NCBI GenBank assembly: GCA_035527975.1
Contig: DATKZM010000037.1
Coordinates: 41,467-105,466 of the forward strand
From: DATKZM01 sp035527975
Lineage (GTDB): Bacteria > Pseudomonadota > Alphaproteobacteria > JAPULJ01
DNA length: 64,000 nucleotides
Reading direction: 5' to 3'
Below the pieces are notes generated by a model. It had not been told where the DNA came from, ran no database searches, and saw only the letters and a program-made list of their open reading frames with translations. A program made the position numbers and the translations under genes. This document shows positions 37,374-46,028 of this stretch, one piece after another (position 1 is the first letter of the stretch; every line of letters starts with the position of its first letter).

Positions 37374-37398
37374 TTAACCGGCGTTAACCTTCTGTTAA
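37374..37398. promoter_or_regulatory. CtrA-type binding site (TTAA-N7-TTAA) plus extra half-site
   Basis: TTAACC at 37374, GTTAACC at 37383 and GTTAACC at 37394 are arranged so that the last two give an exact TTAA-N7-TTAA CtrA box (37384-37398). The first is spaced N6 from the second. It lies 55 bases before the small gene at 37453. CtrA is the alphaproteobacterial cell-cycle/motility regulator; use here is inferred. Confidence 0.55.
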
Positions 37399-37452
37399 CC
37401 ATATGAACGGAAAGTATCGTTACCTAAACATTAATAAAGCGACGGCACATCC

Positions 37453-37704
37453 ATGAAACTACGCAAGCTCATCCGCAAACCCACGATCGCAACCGGCCGG
37501 GTCTATGAGCACCTGCGCGACGACACCGCGATCGAGATCGCCACTGTGACCAGTGTGCGGTGTGGCCCGCTGGGCATTCCGCATGTGTGTTACGAGCTGG
37601 CGGTCATCCAATCCGGCGGGATCGACGATCTCGGCGGACGGATCCTCACACAGGTAAAATTCCATGACCGCTTCCGCCCGATCGCCCCCGCTCTCGCGGC
37701 CTAA
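37453..37704 (+). CDS. Small protein of unknown function behind a CtrA-like site
   Basis: An 83-residue basic protein beginning MKLRKLIRKPTIATGRVYEH, with a central beta-like segment (AIEIATVTSVRCGPLGIPHV). No family recognised. There is no strong ribosome site (GACGGCACATCC precedes the ATG), but the upstream AT-rich region with the TTAACC repeats supports it as a transcribed gene. It ends 4 bases into the convergent DUF1523 gene. Confidence 0.6.
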   Translation: MKLRKLIRKPTIATGRVYEHLRDDTAIEIATVTSVRCGPLGIPHVCYELAVIQSGGIDDLGGRILTQVKFHDRFRPIAPALAA

Positions 37705-38345
37705 TAGCCTCGCCGCGGCGGCCGCGATTTCTTCGGCTTCTTCTTCCACGAAGCCATCTCGGTCCGGCTCCAAGCCATGAGATTGTCGAGAGGGGCCGTG
37801 CCCGCCTCGAAACGTTCGTCCAGCCTTAGTTTTTCTATAAAGCGCCGAAACCAGCGCACCCCGAAAAAGATCCCGGTCCCAAGGACCAAGAAGAAAAAGA
37901 TATTGAAGTACGGGATCTGGAAATACCCCTTGGGCACCACCTTCATCGAGGTGATGTTGGGGAACATTGAAAACAGCTGTATCCGCCATCCATAGGACGT
38001 AACCGCTGCCCATTGCGGGCGGTTGTCCTTGATCACCGCCGTGGCCTTGGCGGTAACGTCGGCGCTGTCGAACTTGAAATACGGCGGCCAGCCCCAGCCG
38101 GTATCCTCATTCCGGTAGACCCGCACGCGCCCGCTTTCCGTGACCGTATTGATGAAGCGCACATCGCGCGTCGCCACCGGCATGCCCTTTTTCACCGGCC
38201 GGTCGCCGTGATCGTCCATGCGTTTGACGTCGGTGCCGGTGACCCGCACCACGTCGGTTCCCGGCAAGTAGAAGTGCAGGAACGCGCCAACCACCAGCAC
38301 GACCGCGAGCGCCAGAATGCGGATGATCCATTTCAGTATCGTCAT
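37701..38345 (-). CDS. DUF1523 family membrane protein
   Basis: A 214-residue protein with an N-terminal membrane helix (ILKWIIRILALAVVLVVGAF), a periplasmic-type middle with the family core YRNEDTGWGWPPYFKFDSAD, and a second membrane helix (IPYFNIFFFLVLGTGIFFGV) before a basic tail. GGAGGACGGCA precedes ATG at 38345. It is the last gene of the five-gene minus-strand set, and its two membrane anchors make it the likely membrane attachment point. Function is unknown. Confidence 0.88.
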   Translation of the reverse strand: MTILKWIIRILALAVVLVVGAFLHFYLPGTDVVRVTGTDVKRMDDHGDRPVKKGMPVATRDVRFINTVTESGRVRVYRNEDTGWGWPPYFKFDSADVTAKATAVIKDNRPQWAAVTSYGWRIQLFSMFPNITSMKVVPKGYFQIPYFNIFFFLVLGTGIFFGVRWFRRFIEKLRLDERFEAGTAPLDNLMAWSRTEMASWKKKPKKSRPPRRGY

Positions 38346-38406
38346 TGCCGTCCTCCCGGAGGCACGGCACCTGGCGCACTTCCGTCCTCGTTCCGCCGCA
38401 TCTGCG

Positions 38407-39744
38407 CTAACCCAGCTTGGGGCCCCACGGCCCCTCGTGCCATCCGTAAAGCTGCTCTTCAACCGCCGCCTCGGCGCCGGCGTAGTGCTTGGCGAGATAA
38501 TCGGCGACCAGCGCCTGCTTGGCCGGCGGCCATTCCGCATAGTGGCGCTCAAACAGCGCGCGATTGCAGATATAGCACTGGCGAAAATCGAATGGCGTGA
38601 AGTGGCAAATCAGATGGTTCACCAACTCGCGGTCCCCGTGATTCGATGATCTGACAACATAAAAGAAAACGTCAGACGGCAATTCCCCCAGTCGTGCTTG
38701 CGGGTCGTTCTCCAATGCCTTCACCGCATCGTTCAGCGACCGGAATTCCTGCGGCATGGCGTCGTAGTTCGCGTAAATCAGACGCTTGAATGTCTCATCA
38801 TTCATTGCCTCGGCGTCATCGAGTGCGCCGCTACGGGCAAGCGTGTCGTAGGCGACGAACCCCGCCTTCTCGCGCAACAACTGCGCCGGATCGGCCATGC
38901 CCTCGCCGATAAAGGCGATCAGCTTGCGATCGGCAAGGAAGCGCGCCACCGCCGCCCGGTCGGTCAGCGGAATGTGCTCGATTGCCGGGCCGCCGGGCTT
39001 CAGCCGCGTCTCGAATTCGGGATCGAGGCTGATCAGCGTCGCCGGCTTGGTGTCGAGGAAGACATAAACCCCGCCGAAATGGCTGGCGAAATAGTTGGGC
39101 TGCGCGTAGTCGGTGGCGCGTGGCACCACCGGATGGCGGCGTATATCCCCGGTTACTCTCGCCAGATCGACCATCGTCGTCAGCGTCGCCTCGTCGTGCC
39201 AGGCGCTGTCGTCTTTTTGAAAGCGCGCGATCAGCTCTTCCAGCTCGCCGGCCTTGGCGACGATATCCTTGGTCGTCCGGACCTCGACGCGGATCCGATT
39301 GATCGACAGAAGATCGGCCAGACTATCGATCTTGTAGGTCGAGTTCTGCAGCTCGCCGAAAACCACATCGCGCGTGCTAAGTGCAAAGAGCGGCTTGCGG
39401 TTGTCGGCGATGAAGCGCTTCAGGATGGTTGCCGACGAGGTGAATTGTGTGTCAAGCGCCGGCAGACGCGCCTGGCCCGTCGTCAGCAGGATGAATTTCT
39501 TGTTGACGCCGTGCGGGTTCAGATAGAGCGGGTTCTGGAGCTCTTGGGCTACCTCCGGCGAGAATCCCGACAGATCGATATGGAAGGAAGCAAGCTCGGT
39601 AGTCTGGCCGGTCAGGCGTTCGAGCGCCCGGTTGTAGCGCTCGCGCATGGCGCGGTTGCGCACCTCGATGAGTTGGCCGTAGCGCAGGCCGCGCGCCGTC
39701 AGGGCGTCGGAAACGGCAACAGCCGTGGTCGGGGCCGCCGTCAT
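38407..39744 (-). CDS. DUF6638 family protein
   Basis: A 445-residue soluble protein. GLRYGQLIEVRNRAMRERYN at the start, HIDLSGFSPEVAQELQNPLY and a Cys-x2-Cys (QCYICNRALF) near the C-terminus match what I recall of the DUF6638 family. Function is unknown. It overlaps the AAA ATPase gene by 4 bases (ATGA), so both products are made together and probably work together. Confidence 0.78.
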   Translation of the reverse strand: MTAAPTTAVAVSDALTARGLRYGQLIEVRNRAMRERYNRALERLTGQTTELASFHIDLSGFSPEVAQELQNPLYLNPHGVNKKFILLTTGQARLPALDTQFTSSATILKRFIADNRKPLFALSTRDVVFGELQNSTYKIDSLADLLSINRIRVEVRTTKDIVAKAGELEELIARFQKDDSAWHDEATLTTMVDLARVTGDIRRHPVVPRATDYAQPNYFASHFGGVYVFLDTKPATLISLDPEFETRLKPGGPAIEHIPLTDRAAVARFLADRKLIAFIGEGMADPAQLLREKAGFVAYDTLARSGALDDAEAMNDETFKRLIYANYDAMPQEFRSLNDAVKALENDPQARLGELPSDVFFYVVRSSNHGDRELVNHLICHFTPFDFRQCYICNRALFERHYAEWPPAKQALVADYLAKHYAGAEAAVEEQLYGWHEGPWGPKLG

Positions 39745-41720
39745 GGCTCCGCGCCCTCCTCCGCCTTGGCGCCACGATTGCCCGCATAGCGCCGGGTCGC
39801 CGTCTCACGCAGGCGCATCTCGCGCATCATGGCATCGACCGCCGCCTCGTCGGAGGAGCCGGCATAGCGGAACTCGCTATCGGCATAGCGGTTGATCTCC
39901 TGGATCAGCATCTCCGGCGTGATCTCACCCATGAGATCGGCGATCATCGCCTTCTTGGTCTCGTAATCCCTGAACAGGAAAAGGTCGGGCTTTTCCATCC
40001 ACTCGTCGGGGATCTCGAAATCCATCGCGCGCAGCTTGGCCGCGTCGGTGATGTTCTTGACCGCGCGCCCGGTAAAGCGCTCTTCCATGTCCTGGATCGC
40101 GTCGAGATAGCGGCCGATCTTCTCGATGGTGTCGAGCTTGCCGACGTCTTTCTTCACCTGCTCGAAGACCGCGCGCAACCGCTCGTTCGCCGGCTCGTTA
40201 TGCGCCTCGTAGGAATGGTCGATGACGCGGCGGATGTCCTGGGTAGCGAATAGGTCGTGCTTGCCGAGCTTGATCGCGTGGCGCTTGCCGAGCAGCAGCG
40301 AGAGGATGTCGATGTAGTCCTCGCGGCTCTGCGGGCCGTCGACCAGATAGCGCGCGCCGGCGCGTTGGCGCAGCGCGCCATCGACGTTCTCCGGATAGTT
40401 GGAGAACATGCCGAAGGCGCAGTTGCCGCGCACCACGGTGTTGGCACCGGCGAAGCTTTCCATTAGCACCGCCGTGATCTCCTGCTGGCCGGCCGAGGAC
40501 TGGCGGTCGCCGCGCTTGCCGGCGATCTGGTCGATGTCGTCGATCGTGCCGAAGCCGATCACCCGCGGGTCCATCACATTCTGGATGAAAGCCTTGGCGT
40601 TCTGGCCCGATTTGCCCTGATAGCTGTCGACATTCTCCATCGAGAGGTTCTGGTAGCGGAAGGGGTACCCCGCGTTGGTGCAATACTCGTGCAGCAGCCC
40701 GCCGGTCATCTGGATCAGCAGCGTCTTGCCCGTACCCGGCTTGCCATCGCCGATGAAGGTGAAGATGAAGCCGCCCAGATCGACGAAGGGATTGAGCTGC
40801 CGCTCGAAGTCGTAGGCCATCAGCATCTTGGCGAGCTTCATGCACTGATACTTGGCGATGTGGTTGCCGACCACCTGATCGGGCCGCTTGAAGTCCATCA
40901 CCACCGCGGTCGAGCGCGCCAGACGCGACTGGGCAAAACCATCGATGGTGAAGTCGTCCGCTTCCACGCGGTAGCTGCGCGCCAGAAACGCGTCGAGATA
41001 TTTGAGCCCGTCCTTGCGCAAGGTGAGCTCGCCCGCGAGCTTGGCGAAATAGTCGCGCACGAGCTTGACCAGCGCCGCATCGCCGTCGGCTTTCGACCCT
41101 ATCTGCTGGTCGAGCTCCCAAAGCGCACCCTTGATGGCGATCAGCGGGTTCTCCAGCACGATCTCCTCGGGATCGTCGGCGGCAACCGCCTCGTTCTCCG
41201 CCTCGACCATGTAGTCGGCAAGCATGAAGGTAACGTAGCTCGCGGTCCCGAAGAGCCCGACCGCGGCGCTCGATGCCAACAGATCGGTGAATTCGGCCGT
41301 CTTGCCAGCGTTCAGATCGCCGACGAGGTTTGCTTCCTTCAGCTTGTTGAGCGCGGTGATGTCGCCGTAGAGGTCGACGATCGCATGGCCGACCGCGATG
41401 CCCCGCCGCAGCACGCGCAGCACATGGTTCTGCACCTCGCTGGGCAGCGGGTCGTCATCCTCGATGGCGGCGACGGTCTCGATCAGACTGCCATGCTCGG
41501 CCGGCCGCCGCTCGCCCAAGGCCGGCGAAATACCAGGCACGGTGCTGCGCAAACGGCGACGGACATAAGTCGTGCTGGATGGCGCGGCCTCGGCTTTCTG
41601 CGCCACTGCCTCAGCGTAACGCGGGGCATGATCGATTTCGGACAAGGCGGTGTGCGCCGCCGCATAGTGTTTGCGGATGTCCTCTTCCTTCAGCTCCATC
41701 GCCGTCTTCGCGTCGCTCAT
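39741..41720 (-). CDS. AAA family ATPase
   Basis: A 659-residue protein: about 300 residues of helical N-terminal domain, then an AAA module with Walker A GDGKPGTGKT (about 324-333), a Walker-B-like VIGFGTIDDID (about 387-397), a sensor-like FGMFSNYPENVD and an arginine-rich RQRAGARYLVDGP (about 452), followed by a helical C-terminal domain. This is the layout of an oligomeric remodelling ATPase rather than an ABC or MoxR protein. It is the likely energy source of the five-gene set. No membrane helix or signal peptide. Confidence 0.85.
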   Translation of the reverse strand: MSDAKTAMELKEEDIRKHYAAAHTALSEIDHAPRYAEAVAQKAEAAPSSTTYVRRRLRSTVPGISPALGERRPAEHGSLIETVAAIEDDDPLPSEVQNHVLRVLRRGIAVGHAIVDLYGDITALNKLKEANLVGDLNAGKTAEFTDLLASSAAVGLFGTASYVTFMLADYMVEAENEAVAADDPEEIVLENPLIAIKGALWELDQQIGSKADGDAALVKLVRDYFAKLAGELTLRKDGLKYLDAFLARSYRVEADDFTIDGFAQSRLARSTAVVMDFKRPDQVVGNHIAKYQCMKLAKMLMAYDFERQLNPFVDLGGFIFTFIGDGKPGTGKTLLIQMTGGLLHEYCTNAGYPFRYQNLSMENVDSYQGKSGQNAKAFIQNVMDPRVIGFGTIDDIDQIAGKRGDRQSSAGQQEITAVLMESFAGANTVVRGNCAFGMFSNYPENVDGALRQRAGARYLVDGPQSREDYIDILSLLLGKRHAIKLGKHDLFATQDIRRVIDHSYEAHNEPANERLRAVFEQVKKDVGKLDTIEKIGRYLDAIQDMEERFTGRAVKNITDAAKLRAMDFEIPDEWMEKPDLFLFRDYETKKAMIADLMGEITPEMLIQEINRYADSEFRYAGSSDEAAVDAMMREMRLRETATRRYAGNRGAKAEEGAEP

Positions 41721-41765
41721 CTCGCTTCAATCCTTAGATCACCCAACCCGGTGGTCTCAATCTGT

Positions 41766-42899
41766 TTAGCTATGCGTCACTACTTCGCCATCGGCGCCGA
41801 CGACGAATTTGTGCACGCCGGCGAAGCGCTGCCCGCCCGTGTCCTGCAGCGTCTGATAGGCCTCCAGCGGCAGGATCATGTAGCGCTCGACCGAGCTTGA
41901 ACCGGCCTCGAAGGTATCCATCGCGTGGCCATCCACCTGATAGATTTCCTTTTGCACCTGGCCGAAAAGCCCCGTGCGCACATATTCGATGCCCTTGGAG
42001 GCGAGGCTCTCGACGGTCCAGGCGAGCACCCAGTCATAACCTGGCTCGTCGGCGTGGTCGGTGAGAATTTCCTGCAGCTCGCTCGAGTGATCGGTGAAGG
42101 TGTTGCTGTAGAGCGGCCCCACATGGATGCGCTTGAGGCTCTTGGGGTGCACGGTGGGGAAGTCGTTATCGAGTCCCATGGCGATGGTCACCAGCTTCAG
42201 CGATGACAGCGACTGGTTGAGCATCGCCTCGCCCAGCCGCGTCGCATAGGCATCGTCCTCGTGCAGCGGTCGGTCGGCGCTCTCGTCGAGCACCATCACA
42301 TATATATCCGGCAGGTTGCGCTGGGTGTCGTAAACCGCCCAATCGACGATGTATCGGCGGTGCCCGTGCGGCGGGCGCGTGGAGATGAACTGCAAGGCCG
42401 GTGTGTTGCGCGCGAGGAAGAGATCGCCCTGCTTCAACGCCTCGAAGTAGTGGCGCTGCGCCATCGCGAATTGCAGATCGCGCGGCGGCCGCCGGTATTT
42501 CAGCACATGGTCTATCATCTCGCGCTTCAGCTTTGCCCGGTCGGGCAGGTCGAGCAGCATCTCGTCGATCAGGTCGACATCGTTCTCCAGTTGCAGGAAC
42601 TCGCGAAACACCGGAAAGCCGCTGTCGCGCCGATCGATCTCGAACGGCGTCGGCAGCCGGTGCTCGATCCGTCCGGTCAGAATGTGCTTGTAGGCGAGCG
42701 CCCTGAAACTGTTGGCGAGGCGCTCGAGGTGATCGACGATGATCTCGCTCTCGTGGTCGGCGCGCCCAGCCGAACTCGAGCCCGCACCGGTCCCCTTCTC
42801 CTCGGCGATCCGGCCGAACGCGCCGAGCACGCGTTCGATCTTGGCGAAGTAGCGCCGCACCAGCGCCTCTTCGGTAAATACCAGCGTTCCGTCGCTCAT
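41766..42899 (-). CDS. Protein of unknown function in the AAA ATPase gene set (377 residues)
   Basis: A 377-residue, acidic-to-neutral soluble protein with no recognised domain. It has a helical N-terminal half (EIIVDHLERLANSFRALAYK, LKREMIDHVLKYRRPPRDL) and a beta-rich C-terminal half (RRYIVDWAVYD, PDIYVMVLDES, YDWVLAWTVESL, HKFVVGADGEV). It lies 45 bases upstream of the AAA gene on the same strand. It may be a substrate adaptor for the ATPase, but this is only inferred from position. Confidence 0.72.
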   Translation of the reverse strand: MSDGTLVFTEEALVRRYFAKIERVLGAFGRIAEEKGTGAGSSSAGRADHESEIIVDHLERLANSFRALAYKHILTGRIEHRLPTPFEIDRRDSGFPVFREFLQLENDVDLIDEMLLDLPDRAKLKREMIDHVLKYRRPPRDLQFAMAQRHYFEALKQGDLFLARNTPALQFISTRPPHGHRRYIVDWAVYDTQRNLPDIYVMVLDESADRPLHEDDAYATRLGEAMLNQSLSSLKLVTIAMGLDNDFPTVHPKSLKRIHVGPLYSNTFTDHSSELQEILTDHADEPGYDWVLAWTVESLASKGIEYVRTGLFGQVQKEIYQVDGHAMDTFEAGSSSVERYMILPLEAYQTLQDTGGQRFAGVHKFVVGADGEVVTHS

Positions 42900-42924
42900 G
42901 ACATGTTCGGAGTTGCGGCCCGGC

Positions 42925-43056
42925 CCTCGTGCTTCGTCCCTCGACAGGCTCGGGATGCGGGGCTCAGCATGAGGACCTCCTTTCCTGCGTACCGATCCAA
43001 AGCAAATAGCGCATCCGCAACGCAGTTCCTCATCCTGAGCTTGTCGAAGGATGAGG
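42925..43056. repeat. Two CTGAGC/GTCGAAGG-type intergenic hairpin repeats
   Basis: A degenerate copy (42925-42976, CCCTCGACAGGCTCGGG then GGCTCAGCATGAGG) is followed by a clean copy CCTCATCCTGAGC.TGTCGAAGGATGAGG (43028-43056). Related copies occur near 45.99, 46.1, 46.8, 46.9, 53.4 and 54.7 kb, all between genes. They separate the coiled-coil gene from the rest of the AAA set. Confidence 0.85.
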
Positions 43057-43091
43057 GCCGCAAGCGAGGTTCACGATAGGCGCCAGCCGCC

Positions 43092-44177
43092 TCAGGGCTG
43101 CGCCTGCTCGGCCTCGTAGCGACCGCGGTTATGTTCCTCGATCACCTTGGCGAAGCGACGCATGAAGCGCTCGTCGGCCTTGACCTTCTTGGCCTGGATG
43201 TCCTTGGCCGCGGCCATGTTGCCGGTATGCGCCTCCAGCATGTCAGCCAGATGCTGGTTGGTCGCAGCACCAATCGCCGCCATCGATGCCTGCGCCTCGT
43301 GATCGACCGCCGAGCCGATCTCGTTGATGCGGTGGGCGATGTCCTGCTGTTGGGCCGTCTTCAATGATTTGGACAACGCGTCGTAGAGCACCACGCGCTG
43401 GCTGGTGTCGGTCTGCAGCTTGTCGATCAGCACGAGCTGGGTGGACACCTGGTTCTGCAGCGAATCGACGAAGGTCTGGCCGAGCTTGATGTACTTCTCG
43501 TAAGTCTGGCTGAGCGCCAGCTTGACCTGCTCGTCCTTGACCAGCTTGTTGTGCGCTTCGTTGATCTTCTGGAGATCCTTCTCAAGCTTGGTGCGCGTGG
43601 CGGCGTTCTGCTCGACCGCGATCTTCTGCTCGACCTCAATGATCTTGGGGTCCATGTCGGTGAGCTGCTTGCGGATGCCTTCCAACGTCTCGACCACGCC
43701 GACGCGCTCGGTCAGCACCGTTTCCAGGTTGTCGGTCACTTTGGTTTCCTGGGTCTTCAGATCGGCGAGCTGGCCCTGCAGCATGGTGACGATGATGTCC
43801 GATTTGGCGATCAGATCGTTGAGCTTGCTGTCGACATCGGTGTTGCGCACGCGCGATTCGCGCATCGTATCGGCCTTCAACTTGGAGAAGATGCCGACGA
43901 AGGACTCCCAGCCGGTCTTCTGCCGCATCCGGTCGAACTCCTGACCGAAGGAGGCCGTCACCTCGTCGAGCTCGATGATCAGCTCGGCGATCGAGGCGTT
44001 GAGCGCTTCCTGCTGCTGGTGGACGTCCTCGAAGGTCGCGTTCTCGATGTCGAGGTCGATGCCGAGCTTGTCCATGTTCTGGCTCGCCTTGGTGAGCGTC
44101 TCGGTCAGCTTCGACTGGTTCTTCTGCTGCTTTTTGACCTCGGACTCGATTTCCTTGATGGCCGTATCGACGCTCAT
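43092..44177 (-). CDS. Long coiled-coil protein of the AAA ATPase gene set
   Basis: A 361-residue, almost wholly helical protein with heptad-rich stretches at about 1-60, 110-220 and 240-330 (for example IIEVEQKIAVEQNAATRTKL). It contains no signal peptide and no membrane helix. An AGGAGCCC site precedes the ATG. It is first in transcription order, with the other four genes behind it. The style recalls TelA/PspA-like structural proteins, but I cannot support membership. Role: possibly a filament- or scaffold-forming substrate of the AAA ATPase (inference). Confidence 0.75.
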   Translation of the reverse strand: MSVDTAIKEIESEVKKQQKNQSKLTETLTKASQNMDKLGIDLDIENATFEDVHQQQEALNASIAELIIELDEVTASFGQEFDRMRQKTGWESFVGIFSKLKADTMRESRVRNTDVDSKLNDLIAKSDIIVTMLQGQLADLKTQETKVTDNLETVLTERVGVVETLEGIRKQLTDMDPKIIEVEQKIAVEQNAATRTKLEKDLQKINEAHNKLVKDEQVKLALSQTYEKYIKLGQTFVDSLQNQVSTQLVLIDKLQTDTSQRVVLYDALSKSLKTAQQQDIAHRINEIGSAVDHEAQASMAAIGAATNQHLADMLEAHTGNMAAAKDIQAKKVKADERFMRRFAKVIEEHNRGRYEAEQAQP

Positions 44178-44346
44178 AATTGGGCTCCTCCCGATCGATC
44201 ACAAATATGCAGCCGCGGCGCAAATGAGGCAGGGCGCCGCTCGTATGTTAGTTCGGAATATAGATAGTGGTTAACAATTCCTGTTGCCATTGAATCGCAC
44301 AGGCTGGTTTTGCTCTAGGCGATGTTGTGGTGCCAATAGAGATGGG

Positions 44347-44375
44347 TTGATTTAACTTAGTAACTAAGCTATTTC
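44347..44375 (+). promoter_or_regulatory. Promoter-like hexamers with a palindromic operator in the spacer
   Basis: TTGATT (44347-44352), 17 bases, TATTTC (44370-44375) resembles a sigma-70 promoter. The spacer contains the perfect palindrome CTTAGT-A-ACTAAG (44356-44368). An operator here would block RNA polymerase, as MarR or TetR repressors do. A related motif, TAGTTA...TAACTA, precedes the MarR gene at 55676. Confidence 0.5.
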
Positions 44376-44430
44376 GTTGTCTGTCTCAGAGCGAGATGCC
44401 GAATGGCCTCAGTCATTCTGCATCGAGAAG

Positions 44431-44529
44431 CCCGCGACCGCGGGCCGCCGCCTTATGTGGCGGAAGCCAAGCGAGCGGAGGCGAGCGCCCGGCGTCTGAG
44501 GGAAACCGGAAAGTCGCAACGCGACTTCC
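44431..44529 (+). promoter_or_regulatory. Structured leader of the ubiD-type gene (three hairpins)
   Basis: CCCGC/GCGGG (44431-44444), CCGCC/GGCGG (44448-44463) and GGAA.GTCGC/GCGACTTCC (44508-44529) can form successive hairpins. The third ends 2 bases before the AAAAGGAGA ribosome site of the decarboxylase gene, so it could affect translation. No known riboswitch is recognised. Confidence 0.4.
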
Positions 44530-44545
44530 CGAAAAGGAGACTCTC

Positions 44546-45961
44546 ATGCCGCTCACCGTCAGCCACGCCCCGCCCGCGACGCCGAACAAGGCGCTCGACG
44601 CCGATCTGCGCGGCTATCTCGACACCAATGACGACGTCGTCACGCACATCACCAAGTCCGTGTCGCTGGCGCATATTCCCGCGCTGATCGGACAGAGCGA
44701 GCAACCGATCCTGTTCGAAAACATCACCGAGAAACCGGGCTTCCGCCTCCTCGATATCCTGGTCAAGCACCGGCATTTGCAGGCGCGCGCGCTCGGCGTG
44801 CCGCGCGAGCACTACCTGAAGACGCTGGCTTACCGCCTGCGCAAGCCGCCGCGCGGCTTCGTCGAAGTCAAGGACGGCCCGGTCAAAGCCGTCAAAATGA
44901 AGGGCAAGGACGTCGACTGGACCAAGCTGCCGGCGCCGATCCCAAGCGAGAAGGAAACCCGGCCTTACGTAACGGCGATGAACATCGTCCGCGACCCCGA
45001 GACCGGCTTTTACAATTCCAGCCACGCCGGCACCAACGTCGTTGACCGCAACACGGGGCTGATGAGCTTCGCCACGCCGCACACCCACACCATCATGCGC
45101 AAGTACCGCGAGCTCGGCCATGAGCGCATGCCGATCGCGCTCGTCTTCGGCCTGCCGCCCGCCTACGAGATCATGGCCAACTTCTCCGGCCTCCATATGG
45201 ACCAGTGGGGCGAGCTGGAGATGGTCGGCACCATCATGGACCGCGATGTCGAGATGGTGCCGTGCGAGACCATCGACCTCAACGTGCCGGCTCACGCCGA
45301 GATCGTCGTCGAGGGCACGGTCGATTTCACGCATACCGCGCCGGCGGGGCTCAATGTCGGACCGACGTGGTATTACCTGCCGGCCGACATGACGCTGCCG
45401 GTGCTGACGGTCTCGGCCATCACAATGCGCGACGACCGGCCGATCTACCGCCATCACCAGACAACGCCCGAAACCGACCACCAACCGCTGCCGCGCCTGT
45501 GCCACGAGGCCATCCTCTACAACCGCCTCACCGAGATCGGGCTCACCGTGCACGACGTGCGCTTTCCAACCTGGGGCGCGGCGGTCTCGTGCCTGATCCA
45601 GGTCGAGGCGCCGCGCGAGGGCCCGCTCAACGATGCGCTCCTGCAGACCATGGGCGCGCCCTGGCTCAACACCAAGATGGTCGTCGCCGTCAGCCCCGAT
45701 GTCGACCTCGACAACCCGGGCGACGTCTACCGGTCGATCGCCACACGCTGCGATCCCGCGCGCGACATCATCGTCGTCGGCAACACCCGCGGGTCGCCCT
45801 ACGACCCCTCGGCGAGCCCGATCCCGGGCGACGATTTCTGGCGCACCGTCGGCAAGATCGGCATCGACGCCACCGCCAAGGCGCGCCACCGCCTGGAAGA
45901 CTACGAGAACGCCATGCCCGCGCACTGGGGCACGGTCAAGCTGGAGGACTATCTGGACTGA
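44546..45961 (+). CDS. UbiD family decarboxylase
   Basis: A 471-residue enzyme of the prenylated-FMN-dependent UbiD family, which (de)carboxylates aromatic, heteroaromatic or unsaturated acids. Family segments: YRELGHERMPIALVFG, THTAPAGLNVGPTWYYLP, VRFPTWGAAVSCLIQVEAP and DIIVVGNTRGSPYDPS. ATG at 44546 follows AAAAGGAGA; the frame extends upstream through the leader, but without family similarity. No UbiX (prenyl-FMN synthase) is nearby, so the cofactor must come from elsewhere. Confidence 0.9.
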   Translation: MPLTVSHAPPATPNKALDADLRGYLDTNDDVVTHITKSVSLAHIPALIGQSEQPILFENITEKPGFRLLDILVKHRHLQARALGVPREHYLKTLAYRLRKPPRGFVEVKDGPVKAVKMKGKDVDWTKLPAPIPSEKETRPYVTAMNIVRDPETGFYNSSHAGTNVVDRNTGLMSFATPHTHTIMRKYRELGHERMPIALVFGLPPAYEIMANFSGLHMDQWGELEMVGTIMDRDVEMVPCETIDLNVPAHAEIVVEGTVDFTHTAPAGLNVGPTWYYLPADMTLPVLTVSAITMRDDRPIYRHHQTTPETDHQPLPRLCHEAILYNRLTEIGLTVHDVRFPTWGAAVSCLIQVEAPREGPLNDALLQTMGAPWLNTKMVVAVSPDVDLDNPGDVYRSIATRCDPARDIIVVGNTRGSPYDPSASPIPGDDFWRTVGKIGIDATAKARHRLEDYENAMPAHWGTVKLEDYLD

Positions 45962-45985
45962 CGCAGCGGAGCGCTGCCCCCGCCC

Positions 45986-46010
45986 CATGCTTCGACAGGC
46001 TCAGCATGAG
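45986..46010. repeat. CATGCT-TCGACAGGCTC-AGCATG hairpin repeat
   Basis: CATGCT and AGCATG form a perfect stem around TCGACAGGCTC. It is a short member of the TCGACA.GCTCAG repeat family and lies 24 bases after the decarboxylase stop. Confidence 0.75.
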
Positions 46011-46028
46011 GCAACGGTGTGGATTTGC

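Larger units (their letters stand above)
44178..44545. other. Divergent intergenic region between coiled-coil gene and ubiD-type gene
   Basis: These 368 bases hold no convincing gene. The left part (44260-44400) is AT-rich and should contain both promoters. The right part is a structured, GC-rich leader of the decarboxylase gene, described separately. Confidence 0.6.
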
